Part shown: positions 8,636-18,900 of the stretch, piece after piece | How positions within the stretch are numbered: position 1 is the first letter of the stretch | Layout: the number at the start of each line of letters is the position of its first letter | From: UMGS1279 sp045540715 | Lineage (GTDB): Bacteria; Bacillota; Clostridia; Oscillospirales; Acutalibacteraceae | Assembly (NCBI GenBank): GCA_045540715.1 | Contig: JAZQHT010000011.1 | Coordinates: 1-64,000 of the forward strand | Reading direction: 5' to 3' | Length of the DNA stretch: 64,000 nt | Notes under the pieces: generated by a model | Database searches by the model: none | Seen by the model: the letters and a program-made list of their open reading frames with translations, nothing else | Told to the model about the DNA's origin: nothing | Position numbers and translations under genes: made by a program

Positions 8636-9644
8636 TGAAATAGCAAATAGCGTATTTGAACGCAGAGATAAACATATAGCAATGCAAAAGAGGAAAAAGC
8701 GAATTATTATAAGTACAGTTACACCTGCCCTTTGCTGTTGTATTGTTATAATCACAAGTTTCATTTTATGGAAAATTGGGATTTTCAGCAGCAATATCCC
8801 TGTTATAGACAATTCACAAAATATATCGGATAATTCTAATAATTCCTCAACCGATGATAATCAAAACAGCTCACAAGATGAGTTTATACCCGGTAACAGC
8901 ACTCCTTCAAATCCGTCTGATGTTTCTCCCTCTAAGCCATCAGATGACACCCCGTCAACCGTTGTTCCGAGCGATCCACCTGTTATAGAAACGAATTACA
9001 ATATCGATAGCATTGATAAAATCAACTTTTATTCTGCCAAAAAAATTATTAGCGAAAATTCACTATTCCCGTTTGGGATGAGTAACAATGTTTTTTCTAC
9101 TCCAAAGATTATTTTTTTGAATAATACTTATACAGAAAATCTAATAGACCGCAACAAAATTTTCACAACAACAATGGTAACATATTTCACTATTGAACTT
9201 AATGATGAAAAAGGGTTCTTGGCTCAAAAGCTTGGTGGAACAGGTTTGGTGGAAGTGGTTGTCACGCAAAACAATATAGACGATTTGGGACAAATGATAA
9301 CCTTTAAGCGAGATGAAAAGTATTATACATGCTTTGCAAATGGTGGCGACTATGCCCCAGATTCAAATAAGAGTAGCAGCGAATTTTCTTCTCACAAATA
9401 TATTGATGGATTCAATATCATTAAAAATTTAGAGCAAGAAAACTATAGATTTACAGTTCATTATGATGGCTCAAAGGTTATAGGTTTTGAGTGCGCGCCT
9501 TTTCACAGCGTGCCTACTAATTATGTTGTAGATGATGCAACATTTATTGAAGATTTCTGCGTTGTTCTCTACACAAAACAAACCTTTACTATTGATGAGT
9601 TAGAAGTATTTTTCAAAAATGAAAATAAGGGGGAATCTTTATGA
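8622..9644 (+). CDS. Single-pass membrane protein, putative sigma regulator
   Basis: The 340-residue protein begins with a 25-residue basic cytosolic segment, then one membrane helix near 26-50. A Ser/Asn/Pro/Asp-rich linker follows (about 65-120, many SDDTPSTVVPSD-type units). The outer domain of about 210 residues is not recognised. It starts inside the sigma gene behind AAGGAGGG and overlaps the downstream lipoprotein by four bases. Position and topology suggest an anti-sigma or signal-sensing partner of the ECF factor, but no anti-sigma motif is visible. Confidence 0.6.
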   Translation: MKNYDEIANSVFERRDKHIAMQKRKKRIIISTVTPALCCCIVIITSFILWKIGIFSSNIPVIDNSQNISDNSNNSSTDDNQNSSQDEFIPGNSTPSNPSDVSPSKPSDDTPSTVVPSDPPVIETNYNIDSIDKINFYSAKKIISENSLFPFGMSNNVFSTPKIIFLNNTYTENLIDRNKIFTTTMVTYFTIELNDEKGFLAQKLGGTGLVEVVVTQNNIDDLGQMITFKRDEKYYTCFANGGDYAPDSNKSSSEFSSHKYIDGFNIIKNLEQENYRFTVHYDGSKVIGFECAPFHSVPTNYVVDDATFIEDFCVVLYTKQTFTIDELEVFFKNENKGESL

Positions 9645-10702
9645 AAAAAGTTCTTGCAATTATATTGTTTTTAATCTTTATTCTTTCTTTTGTTGGTTGT
9701 AAAAAAGACACCGCAAATAAAGAAGATGGTTCCTCTAATCCTGAAAACAGCTCTGTTTTTACAGAGGAAGACACCTTAAAAGATGATAAGGTAAATAGCG
9801 GTTCTTCATCTAATAATACCTCAGGCAACAAAACATCCTCAAGTACCAATCAGAATGGGTCACAAACTTCTGATGGTGCACCGTCGAGTTTCTCGTCCGC
9901 TTCGCAGAGTGAAGAAACGGAACATACCCATGTTTTTGACCAAAGGGTTACATCTGCAAATTTTCTAAAATCTAAGGCAACATGCCAAAACACTGCTACT
10001 TATTATTACTCTTGTTCCTGTGGAGAAAAAGGTGTTTCTACATTCTATAATGGTAAAAAGTTAGCGCATACATACAATCAAAAGAACACCAATATGGAAT
10101 ATCAAAAGTCAAAAGCAACCACGAGTAGCCCTGCAGTATATTATTATTCGTGCATTTGCGGTGAAAAAGGAAGTACCACATTCACCTATGGAAGTGTACT
10201 TTCCGGATGGCAGCAAGAAAACAAAACCGTGTATTGTATTAGAAAAGTAAGCCTACATACAACCACAGATGATAATAAAAATTATTGTGAAGATGTTTGG
10301 ATCGGAAAGTCCTTAAATGTTATATCCACTGATGGAACTTGGTATAAGGTTCAATACACAAATTTGCCTCAAGGGTATGCATATATAATGTGCAAATATG
10401 TTACTGATGATAAGGATGAAGCAACGTTTATTAACTACGATTCCAATAATATCAAATCGGCAGTAGTACTTGACGGTAAAATAGGTGTTTATTTGTGCAA
10501 TGATTTAAGTGAAGAAAGTTCAAGCCAAGTTGGATATATAACTTATGACCAATCACACCAATATAGTTTTTATATTGAAGGTATAAATCAAAAAGGAGAT
10601 TGGGTAAAAGTTAGATATTGCGGATATGATTCTAAAAACAGATATTATGACGGAAATAAGCTTTACTATTGCAAAAGGAATAATCTATGGATTTTTGATT
10701 AA
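9641..10702 (+). CDS. Lipoprotein with Cys-rich repeats and SH3-like domain
   Basis: This is a 353-residue secreted lipoprotein. A hydrophobic signal peptide ends in the lipobox FVGC (Cys20). A Ser/Asn/Thr-rich linker follows to about 85. Two repeats of the kind KATxxxxAxYYYSCxCGEKG then lie near 107-137 and 148-178. An SH3-like beta module is near 185-250 (WIGKSLNVISTDGTWYKVQY), with a C-terminal region of unknown fold. The repeats and SH3-like segment are typical of Firmicute surface proteins and suggest cell-wall contact. It is the third gene of the ECF operon. Confidence 0.7.
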   Translation: MKKVLAIILFLIFILSFVGCKKDTANKEDGSSNPENSSVFTEEDTLKDDKVNSGSSSNNTSGNKTSSSTNQNGSQTSDGAPSSFSSASQSEETEHTHVFDQRVTSANFLKSKATCQNTATYYYSCSCGEKGVSTFYNGKKLAHTYNQKNTNMEYQKSKATTSSPAVYYYSCICGEKGSTTFTYGSVLSGWQQENKTVYCIRKVSLHTTTDDNKNYCEDVWIGKSLNVISTDGTWYKVQYTNLPQGYAYIMCKYVTDDKDEATFINYDSNNIKSAVVLDGKIGVYLCNDLSEESSSQVGYITYDQSHQYSFYIEGINQKGDWVKVRYCGYDSKNRYYDGNKLYYCKRNNLWIFD

Positions 10703-10755
10703 TGTTTGTGTCCTAATTTAACACAAGCATACAATACACCCAAGGCGGTGATGAT

Positions 10756-11136
10756 ATGGAATTGTTAGAGTATCTTAAGTGTAATATTTCAACAAATATT
10801 TCATTAGATGAAATAATAAACACATTTGAAGAAATGTGCAAAACACCAATAGAAGAAGATTTATTATTGAACGAGTATGGTGTTTATAATTTTACAGGAG
10901 AGGATTTGTTCTATTATGATTTGGTAAGACAATATCCTGACGGGGAAGATGAATATTTTCAGCTACGAGTAAGTATAATGTTCTCTCCTGATGAAGAAAA
11001 TCGTTTTTTACAAGATACTTTGTGGAGCGATGGTTCTGACGAAAATTTCTTTGATTATATAAAAAAATCAGATGGTTATGCGTACGCAAAAGCACATGAA
11101 TTTAAGTCTATTGATATAAGAATTGACCAAACTTAA
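10756..11136 (+). CDS. Small acidic protein of unknown function
   Basis: This 126-residue protein has no signal peptide or membrane segment and is strongly acidic. Its start at 10756 follows GGCGGTGATGAT. Hydrophobic/aromatic strands such as VYNFTGEDLFYYDLVRQYP and EYFQLRVSIMFSP suggest a small alpha/beta fold. It follows the ECF operon by 54 bases and ends at a shared bidirectional terminator. I do not recognise the family; an immunity-type protein is a guess not supported by a motif. Confidence 0.55.
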   Translation: MELLEYLKCNISTNISLDEIINTFEEMCKTPIEEDLLLNEYGVYNFTGEDLFYYDLVRQYPDGEDEYFQLRVSIMFSPDEENRFLQDTLWSDGSDENFFDYIKKSDGYAYAKAHEFKSIDIRIDQT

Positions 11137-11151
11137 TGTTATAAAACAACA

Positions 11152-11177
11152 AAAGCACCCAAAATTTTGGGTGCTTT
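11152..11177. terminator. Bidirectional terminator
   Basis: A perfect 26-bp palindrome (AAAGCACCC plus AAAATTTT plus GGGTGCTTT) lies between convergent genes. It can serve the small acidic protein and the 3D-domain protein. Confidence 0.85.
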
Positions 11178-11182
11178 ATTTT

Positions 11183-12316
11183 TTATAAGAAATAAATTGT
11201 AACGTTTCTTCTGCCAAAGGCTTTACAAGCGGCTTCGGTTGCAAAGTTTAAGTCAACGTTTGTTGGGCGAGAATTGATAAATCCGCCAGTATCTGCCGCA
11301 ATTGCGTAACCGTAAACGTATTTGCCATCTGTAGAAACGATATACATTTTTGTTCCGTAAGGAATAATATTTGGGTTTACAGCTACAACACCCGGGCGTT
11401 GTCTAATACCGGTTGCGGTACCGCCGTGGCTTTCGTGATATGCGGTTGCTTGAACGGTTTTGCTGTATTTTGCGTTAACCGGAACACCATTTGCATCTAA
11501 CTGAATTGGTGTTGCAGGTTTTAAAACTGATATACAATTAACGTCTAAAGAGGTTTTAACACCTTTTTTAGGACCGTCAACGTGTGAAGAAATGATGCTT
11601 TCAATCTTTTTAGCATTTGGTCTTAAAGACGCTTTAGATTTTGTACCAACCCATTTAATACCATTTTTAACTTCTTTGGTAATAACTGTGCTGGTTACTG
11701 TTCTGCCAACTTCTTTACCGTTAATTAATTTAACTTTATAATTAATTGTTTTGCTACCGGTTGAACCTTCTTTTGCAATAACGGTTGAACCTTCATATAA
11801 AGTATCTGTTTTTTGAGTAATATAGGTATATGGAAGTGTAACAACTTCTGATTCTTCGGTATATACAACCTCGGCAACGTCTAAAAAGGTTGTATCGTAA
11901 AGCATTTCGTCTAAAGGTTTTGAACAACCAAGTTCGCCACTTAAGGTAACGCCCGCTTTTTTCAAAGCTTGTTCTACCGTACAAGCACTTGTTCTAATTT
12001 GAGTGCTTTTTTCGTCCATATTAAAAAATACCGTAAAATAATGTGTAATTATAAAGGTATTTCCTTCTCTTTTAACTGTGTCGTCTTCTCCTAATTTAAC
12101 ACCTGCATTTGCTAAAATCTCGTTTTGTTCGGTGCTAACTGAATATACGCGTAAGGTTGTGCGGCCGTCTTTAATAAGGTAACCATTAACGCTTACCGCA
12201 CTTACAAATGAAGAAGCACTGAGTATTATAATCGACATTATAATACATACAACGCAAAGCATATATTTTTTAATGCTTAGGTTGTTACGACTAAATTCTG
12301 CTTTAATAAGACTCAT
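11183..12316 (-). CDS. G5/3D-domain cell-wall protein (YabE-like)
   Basis: The product is 377 residues from ATG 12316, which has AGGAGAG seven bases upstream; an upstream in-frame Met at 12373 lacks such a site. One N-terminal hydrophobic segment (about 16-40) anchors or exports it. Two DUF348 ubiquitin-like modules follow, then a G5 domain near 155-230. A C-terminal 3D domain (about 285-377) carries the Asp residues of ADTGGFI and VDLNF. 3D domains are barrel folds related to lytic transglycosylases (MltA-like), so it probably acts on peptidoglycan. It lacks the LysM seen in some relatives. Confidence 0.85.
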   Translation of the reverse strand: MSLIKAEFSRNNLSIKKYMLCVVCIIMSIIILSASSFVSAVSVNGYLIKDGRTTLRVYSVSTEQNEILANAGVKLGEDDTVKREGNTFIITHYFTVFFNMDEKSTQIRTSACTVEQALKKAGVTLSGELGCSKPLDEMLYDTTFLDVAEVVYTEESEVVTLPYTYITQKTDTLYEGSTVIAKEGSTGSKTINYKVKLINGKEVGRTVTSTVITKEVKNGIKWVGTKSKASLRPNAKKIESIISSHVDGPKKGVKTSLDVNCISVLKPATPIQLDANGVPVNAKYSKTVQATAYHESHGGTATGIRQRPGVVAVNPNIIPYGTKMYIVSTDGKYVYGYAIAADTGGFINSRPTNVDLNFATEAACKAFGRRNVTIYFL

Positions 12317-12790
12317 ATAACTCTCCTTTTTTCTCAGCCTATACATTATAAATGCTAAAAAAGACCTTCTCAAGCCTATTTTGACGAATTTTTGTGGGCA
12401 AAATAACGAAATTTTTGCTTGGTTTAGCCCAAAAACAATGGTTACAAAGTTGTAACAATTTGATTTTGAGGGTAAAGTTGGTAAAATCTGTTATTTTAAC
12501 TGTGCAAATTGCACACCGTTTGTCGATAATCTTGGCAAAATAAGGCCTTTTTATGCAAAAAACTTGCAAAACGCGGTTTTTCACACTTTAAAATGTTAAT
12601 TTTGGGGCATATTTTAGTACGCTAAAATTACCATTTATCAGCCATATTATATGGTAATTTTTAAAATTTTATTCAAAAGGTTACATGTTTTTAACCTTTT
12701 ACGGTGAATTTAATATCTCTTGACTTTAGCGTGAGATTGTACTAAAATATATGTGTATTGTTATGTATAAATAAATTCGGAGGGTTATAT
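12317..12790. other. 474-base divergent intergenic region
   Basis: No supported gene lies here; the only longer frame (12339-12584, minus) has no ribosome binding site and biased composition. The region holds an 11-bp inverted repeat (12624-12634 and 12651-12661, AAAATTACCAT and ATGGTAATTTT) followed by a T-rich run on the plus strand, and the promoter at 12720-12748. Confidence 0.6.
12720..12748 (+). promoter_or_regulatory. Sigma-A promoter of the UDP-sugar dehydratase
   Basis: TTGACT, 17-base spacer, TAAAAT, 43 bases before the ATG at 12791. Confidence 0.75.
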
Positions 12791-13840
12791 ATGTCTTTAT
12801 TTACCGGCAAAACATTACTTATTTCTGGTGGTACAGGTTCGTTTGGTAACGCTGTGCTTAACCGTTTTCTAAAAACCGATATTGCAGAAATTAGAGTTTT
12901 CTCTAGAGATGAAAAAAAGCAAGACGATATGCGTCATGAATTTCAGGCTAAAATGCCCGACGTTGCACATAAAGTAAAATTCTTTATTGGCGACGTTAGA
13001 GATTTAGCATCTATTAAAAACGCAATGAACGGTGTTGACTACATTTTCCATGCAGCAGCACTAAAGCAGGTTCCTTCTTGCGAATTCTTCCCTATGGAAG
13101 CCGTTAAAACAAACGTTATTGGTACTGATAACCTTTTAACCGCCGCTATTGAAGCAGGGGTTAAAACAGTAATTTGCCTTTCTACCGATAAAGCCGCTTA
13201 CCCCGTTAATGCAATGGGTACAAGTAAAGCTATGATGGAAAAGGTTATTGTTGCAAAAAGCCGTACAGTTGACCCCGAAAAAACAAAAATTTGTTGCACA
13301 AGATACGGCAACGTTATGTGTTCTCGCGGCAGCGTTATTCCGCTATGGATCGACCAAATTAAAGCAGGTCAACCTATAACCGTAACCGACCCCGATATGA
13401 CAAGATTTATTATGTCTTTAGATGAAGCTGTTGATCTTGTTCTATTTGCTTTTGAAAACGGCGTTTCTGGTGATATTTTAGTTCAAAAAGCTCCCGCTTG
13501 TACCATTAAAGTTTTAGCAGAAGCAGTTAAAGAACTATTTGGTTCTAAAGAAGATATTAAGGTTATTGGTATTCGCCATGGTGAAAAACGTTACGAAACA
13601 CTTTTAACCAACGAAGAATGCACCGGCGCTATTGATATGGGCGATTTTTATAGAGTTCCTTCTGATAAGCGCGACCTTAACTATGATAAATACTTTAACC
13701 AAGGCAACGTTGACCGCAACCCATTAACAGAGTTTAATTCTAATAACACAGAATTATTAACCGTTGAAGAAGTTAAACAAAAACTTTTAACCTTGGAATA
13801 TATTAGAAACGAACTTGCTAAAATGCAAGAAGGTAAATAA
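12791..13840 (+). CDS. UDP-N-acetylglucosamine 4,6-dehydratase (CapE/FnlA type)
   Basis: This 349-residue SDR-family enzyme has the nucleotide-binding GGTGSFG at residues 11-17. The FHAAALKQVPSCE segment is near 90, and the active-site region STDKAAYPVNAMGTSKAMMEK near 135-155. The usual catalytic Tyr of YxxxK is Met (M-x3-K), as known for the 5-inverting CapE/WbjB/FnlA group that starts UDP-L-FucNAc synthesis. ATG 12791 is chosen because GGAGG lies eight bases before it; an upstream ATG at 12758 has no such site. No capE partner genes (capF, capG) are adjacent, so the final sugar is unknown. Confidence 0.85.
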   Translation: MSLFTGKTLLISGGTGSFGNAVLNRFLKTDIAEIRVFSRDEKKQDDMRHEFQAKMPDVAHKVKFFIGDVRDLASIKNAMNGVDYIFHAAALKQVPSCEFFPMEAVKTNVIGTDNLLTAAIEAGVKTVICLSTDKAAYPVNAMGTSKAMMEKVIVAKSRTVDPEKTKICCTRYGNVMCSRGSVIPLWIDQIKAGQPITVTDPDMTRFIMSLDEAVDLVLFAFENGVSGDILVQKAPACTIKVLAEAVKELFGSKEDIKVIGIRHGEKRYETLLTNEECTGAIDMGDFYRVPSDKRDLNYDKYFNQGNVDRNPLTEFNSNNTELLTVEEVKQKLLTLEYIRNELAKMQEGK

Positions 13841-13853
13841 TTTATAATAAAAA

Positions 13854-13873
13854 GCCTTGACAAACGTCAAGGC
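13854..13873 (+). terminator. Terminator of the dehydratase gene
   Basis: GCCTTGAC and GTCAAGGC form an 8-bp stem with loop AAAC, flanked by A- and T-runs. Confidence 0.9.
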
Positions 13874-13932
13874 TTTTATTTTTTAAACAGGGGACGATAC
13901 ATATCGTCCCCTTACTTGTTGCTTTTTACCTA

Positions 13933-14397
13933 TTACTTATGATAATGCGTGCCTTTTAAAATATTTGCACCGCGATAAATTTGTTCAAGTAACATTACGC
14001 GGAACAATCTATGCGGAAAGGTCATTTTAGAAAAAGATAATTTTATATTTGCTTTTGCTTTAACCACATCACTTAAACCGTGCGAACCGCCTATTATAAA
14101 GGTTATAGGCTCCGGGGTGTCTAAAAGCTTTGCAAATTCTTCGCTTGTCTGTTGTTTACCCTCAACACAAAGGGCAACAATCAAGCCTTTTTCTATATGC
14201 TTTAAGATTTTTTCTTCTTCCTCTTTTAAGGCTTTTTCTATTTCTTTTGCATTGGGATTATCATAAAGCTTTGCGGCAGGAATTTCTATAATATTTAGTT
14301 TATAGTCTCCTGAAAGCCTTTTTTGATATTCTTTAGCGGCTTTTTCAAAAAATTCTTCTTTTAATTTGCCAACGGTAATAATATTAATCTTTTTCAT
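13933..14397 (-). CDS. rlmH: 23S rRNA (pseudouridine-1915 N3)-methyltransferase
   Basis: The 154-residue SPOUT-fold methyltransferase modifies pseudouridine 1915 in helix 69 of 23S rRNA on assembled ribosomes. It has the family start MKKINIITVGKLKE, the SAM-knot motifs FIIGGSHGLSDVV (about 100-112) and FPHRLFRVMLLEQIYRG (about 127-143), and the invariant C-terminus HYHK. The ATG overlaps the upstream stop codon by one base (TAATG), so it is translationally coupled to the YycJ-like gene. Confidence 0.97.
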   Translation of the reverse strand: MKKINIITVGKLKEEFFEKAAKEYQKRLSGDYKLNIIEIPAAKLYDNPNAKEIEKALKEEEEKILKHIEKGLIVALCVEGKQQTSEEFAKLLDTPEPITFIIGGSHGLSDVVKAKANIKLSFSKMTFPHRLFRVMLLEQIYRGANILKGTHYHK

Positions 14398-15182
14398 TAA
14401 AAATACACCGTCCTACCGCCGCTTGGCGGCGCTATATAAAGCATATAATCTTCGCCTGCTTTTGCCCCTACGTTCATAAGTGAAGCGGTGGCGGCATTTT
14501 TTGCTAGGGTTGGCAAATTGTTTTCTTTAGAAAGATGTCCTAGAATAAATTTTTGTGCGCCATTATTTAAAAAGTTCGGCAATTCACTTGCAGATTGTAC
14601 GTTTGATAAATGCCCTTTTTCACTTAAAATTCTTTGCTTTAAGTGTGGTGGGTAAGATCCTTTATTAAGCATATTTACGTCGTGATTACTTTCAAAATAA
14701 ATCACTTCGGTACCGCTTAAAAAGTCTCTTATTTTATCTGTTACAACCCCTAAATCCGTGCAAAAGCCCAAGCTTTTATTATCATAATAAAATTTAAAAC
14801 CGCCCGAACCTTTGCAGTCATGGCTTGTGGGTATAAACTCTGCGCCCATAAACCCTAAATCTTGAGGTTTATGGGAAATATCGTAAAGTTTAGCATCTTC
14901 TTTTACAATATTGTTGTTACACAAATAATCAAGGGTGTCTTTAGAAGCAAAAATGGGTAATTTTAACTTTTTGTTTAACACGCCAAGGGCAGAAATATGA
15001 TCTGTGTGAGAGTGTGTTATAAAAATGGCTTTAATTGTGCTTATATCAATTTCGTTTGCTTGCAGTGCTTCTAAAATGCGTTTACAGTTTGTGCCGCTAT
15101 CAACCAAAATTGCATTTTCGTTAAAGCTAATATAAACACTGTTGCCGCTGCTTGACGAAAAAAGTGGTATAAGTTTTGCCAC
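14397..15182 (-). CDS. YycJ/WalJ-like metallo-beta-lactamase-fold hydrolase
   Basis: The roughly 261-residue MBL-fold protein has the metal motif THSHTDH near 57-63, a later SHDC His and a C-terminal LGHLSKEN. The opening FSSSSGNS matches the YycJ family, whose member is linked to the WalRK wall-stress system and to DNA metabolism in Bacillus. GTG 15182 is preferred because the run of Gs acting as ribosome binding site is at proper spacing; a GTG at 15191 in the same frame lies inside that run's reach and would add three residues. rlmH follows directly. Confidence 0.88.
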   Translation of the reverse strand: MAKLIPLFSSSSGNSVYISFNENAILVDSGTNCKRILEALQANEIDISTIKAIFITHSHTDHISALGVLNKKLKLPIFASKDTLDYLCNNNIVKEDAKLYDISHKPQDLGFMGAEFIPTSHDCKGSGGFKFYYDNKSLGFCTDLGVVTDKIRDFLSGTEVIYFESNHDVNMLNKGSYPPHLKQRILSEKGHLSNVQSASELPNFLNNGAQKFILGHLSKENNLPTLAKNAATASLMNVGAKAGEDYMLYIAPPSGGRTVYF

Positions 15183-15218
15183 ATAACACACCCCCCTTTT
15201 ATAATTTTTAATATGTTT

Positions 15219-15929
15219 TTATAGATCGCAGTCTGTTACAACGGTAATGTCGCCGTGTAATTGTAAAATTGAAGCAGGTACTTGTGGAGTGATAGGTCCG
15301 AATAATGCTTTTTTGAGAATTTCATCTTTATCTTTACCCGAAACGATAAGTAAAATTTTCTTTGCTTGCATAATGCGTTTCATACCCATTGTAATTGCTT
15401 TTGTGGGAACTTCAGATTTATCGTTAAAGAATCTTGAGTTTGCTTCAATTGTCATTTCGGTTAATTCAACAATGTGTGTTTCGTTATCAAATGCATCGCT
15501 GGGTTCGTTAAAACCAATATGACCGTCGTGGCCAATGCCAAGTAATTGCATATCGATACCGCCGTAATTTTCAATTAGTTCTTCATATTCTTTAGCGGCT
15601 TTTTCGCCATCGATTACACCGTTAGGAACGTTGGTGTTTTCCATTTTGATATTGATTTTAGAGAATAGGTTTTTATTCATAAAATAACGATAACTTTGAT
15701 CGTTTGTTACTTCCAAACCGCAATATTCGTCTAGGTTGCAGGTTTTAACTAACGAAAAGTCTAATTTGCCTGCATCGCACATTTCGCCAAGTTTGCTATA
15801 TGCACCAACAGGTGTGGAACCTGTAGCTAAACCTAAAACACAGTCGGGTTTTAGAATAACTTGAGCTGCTAAAATATCGGCTGCTTTTTCTGACATTTCT
15901 TCATAATTTTTTACTTTGATGATCTTCAT
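15219..15929 (-). CDS. nagB: Glucosamine-6-phosphate deaminase
   Basis: This enzyme converts glucosamine-6-phosphate to fructose-6-phosphate and ammonia in the cytosol. The 236-residue length and motifs LGLATGSTPVGAY (about 33-45), NLDEYCGL (about 65-72) and GIGHDGHIGFNEP (about 130-142, active-site Asp and His) are typical of NagB. The ATG follows AAGGAGAAATGAATT. No nagA is adjacent, so it stands between the wall amidase operon and yycJ-rlmH, possibly supplying amino-sugar salvage. Confidence 0.97.
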   Translation of the reverse strand: MKIIKVKNYEEMSEKAADILAAQVILKPDCVLGLATGSTPVGAYSKLGEMCDAGKLDFSLVKTCNLDEYCGLEVTNDQSYRYFMNKNLFSKINIKMENTNVPNGVIDGEKAAKEYEELIENYGGIDMQLLGIGHDGHIGFNEPSDAFDNETHIVELTEMTIEANSRFFNDKSEVPTKAITMGMKRIMQAKKILLIVSGKDKDEILKKALFGPITPQVPASILQLHGDITVVTDCDL

Positions 15930-15998
15930 AATTCATTTCTCCTTTTTTGGGTGCAAGATCTTTCGCCCATATTTTTCAATATTTTAGCTTATTAAAGC

Positions 15999-18900
15999 TT
16001 ATTGATTATTAAAGTATTTAACAATGCCCTCTACAATTGCTTCTGCTTGTGCATCGTTAAAGTCGTCGTTTAATATAGCTTCAAGGTCTTTAGCGTTAGA
16101 CATAAAGCCTGCTTCTATTAAAACAACCGGCATATTTGAAATTCTGGCATAACCAAACCAGTGCCAATCCACTCTTGCCCAAGCAGATTTACCGTAGTTT
16201 GGCCTTATAGCATCTATTTTACTGCTTGCTTTAACAGAATTCATAATATAGGTTGCAGGTTCTTTTTGCCAAGCGCTAAAATGATAGGTTTTAAGTCCGT
16301 AAGCGTTAGCGTTTGTTGCAGAATTGCGGTGAATTGATACTGTTAAATGAGCATTTGAATTTCTGATAATGCTACTTCTTGTGCTTGTGGCTAAACTTGT
16401 TTCGGTGCTTCTTGTCATAGTAACGTTTGCACCTAAAGCCGTTAATTTTTCTTTAACAGCTAAACAAAGTTCTAAACAAGTTTCGCTTTCTTTAATTTCT
16501 CTGCCCTTATTATCGTAACCCACAGCACCGCCGTCGGTTCCGCCATGGCCCGGGTCTAATAAAATGTTAACACCTGCAAGGCTGTTGCCGGTAGTCTTAT
16601 TAGGATTTAAAAACCTTACTACAAGGTTGCCGTTTGCATCAAAATATGAGGTGTAACCGTAGAATTTGCCTTTTTCTTTTAAATGAAGTTTTAAAACGTA
16701 GCCGTTTGAAACCTTTGCAAATTCCGACTTTGTGAATAACGGGTTGCCGCTAAAGTTTGCATTACCTGAAATACTTGTTGTGTATGGCAAGAATATTTCA
16801 ACGTAGGTAAAGGTTGCACTGCTAAAGGTATAATCTTGGGTTGCAGGCTTAGTGTAATTTTGCGGTTTTACGTCAATATTATGTGGGAAGGGGAAGGTCA
16901 TATCTAAAACAAGGGTTGTATATTGACCATCGTTAGTTGTGCTTTTAATTCCAACTGTATTATTGCTTGGCAAACTGCCTGTTGAAATTTTTATACTGCC
17001 TTCTGATTTATAAACGCGCTTATTATAACCGAATAAGATATAATATTGTTTGATTTCTGCATTATAAACCTTATCGTTAGAAACGTAATCTATCGTGCCT
17101 TTGGGTAAATAAGAGTTTGTTGGACGCGATAAATCGTCGGTTGTATCATCACCGTCAAAGGTTTCAACGTAAGAAGCGGTAACCTCTGCAATTGTGCGAT
17201 TACCCGGTTTTACACCTTCGTGAGTAATGGGTGAATAAATAGGCGCTTTATCGGGTTTTTTGTTAACCTTAATAGTGCCGCTATAACCTGTGTTTACAAT
17301 TCCGCCGTGACTTGCGGTAAACTTAATTTTACCTAAATCTTGAATTTTATCTTTGCCTTCGGGTAAGGTTATTTTCCCTTCAAAAACTGTAAATTCGGTA
17401 TCTTTATCGGTACTTTCGCCGCTTTGATCTACACCTTGTTTTAAGGTTACGGTTTGTCCGTTTAAGGTTGCTTTAACAACGCTTCCTATTCTTGCGTTTG
17501 CTTTTACAACCAACACACTACCACCGTCTAAAGCAAGGCTGGACGAGGGCGAAACGCTTTTTAAAACGGTGTAGGTATATGTAACGTAAATTTTTCTTGT
17601 AGTACCTTTATGTGTAAAGGTAAATACGTTATCGCCTACCTTTAAGTTCTTTTGCATACTAAAGAAACCGCTTTCGGTTCTTTCTACCGGTTTGCCGTCA
17701 AGTAGCAATTCAAATTCGGGGTCGGATGCGCCCGAAATAGCAATTGAACTATAACTTGTTGTAAAATCTAAAGCTGCAGGGGCCGAGAAGGTTAAGCCTT
17801 TTGGTTGATAGTTTGTAAGATTACCCTTCATATATTTTATGGCAGTAGCCGCCGCCCCTGTGGTATCGTCTTTAATTGCTTTATAGCTATCAAACACCAT
17901 CGTACCAAGTCCCAAATCGTTTAACACCATAAGCTGACGGGTAAGTTGGTCGGGGTTTGAATACTCATTATTAATTTTTGAAGAATAAAGCATAAAGCCC
18001 ATTCTTGTATCGGTATCTTTTGCATCTGCAACTAAAGATGCCATTTCTTTAAATGGATGGCTAACGCTACTTGTAGCACCAAGTCCATAAGTAATTACAG
18101 AATCAAATATTCCCATTTCGGCAATATCGGTAGCTTTAAGCTTGTCCTTATAAATTAATTCTTTTTTGGTATTATCATAATCAACTTCACAGAAAATGCC
18201 TAAATAACCGTTGTTTGTTGCGGCCTTATATTCTGCAGAAAGTCTTTCTATATTGCTATAAAAAATTTCCTTAGTAAATTCTTCAAAGCCGTTATAGTGG
18301 CCAAGTTTTAAATAATCGTTATAGGTTAAGCCGTTATTTAAATAGTTAACGCCCTTTAGCATTACCCCCGATACACCCTCGGTTTTTTGAATAGCCGTAA
18401 TGAAATTTAAAAGGTCTTTTAAATTTGCAACCTTGCATAAATCAATGTTTTTAACGTCTATAACCGCAAAAAGTCTAATTTCGTTTGCTTTTGCTTTTTG
18501 GGTAATAATTTTAAGGCCGTCAGAAACGGGACTTAAATTGTTTTTACCGCCAACTGCAGTTAAATAACCGTCTTTATAATTTAGGTTAAAGAAGATTGAG
18601 TTAAAACCGTTTTCTTTAAGGTCTAAAACAATGGTTTCGTAGGTTGTTTCTAAATTGGTATCAACCGCATAATCGGCTTCGGGTGTTAAAATAACACCGT
18701 TTATAGCATTTTCGTCTTCTATAATTTCAAGCTGACCTTCAATTGCATATTCTTCTAAACTTGATTTTTTAATGGTGCTAATATCTACAAGGTCGCTTTT
18801 TTGTGGGGCAAAGGCTTCAATAACTTCTGAAATGTTTGGGCCTATATCGGTTAACATAGGCACAAAAACAACAGCCGCCGCAATTAATACAATAAATAAC

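Noticed and set aside
12339..12584. 81-codon minus-strand reading frame
   Set aside because: There is no ribosome binding site and its composition matches the surrounding non-coding sequence.
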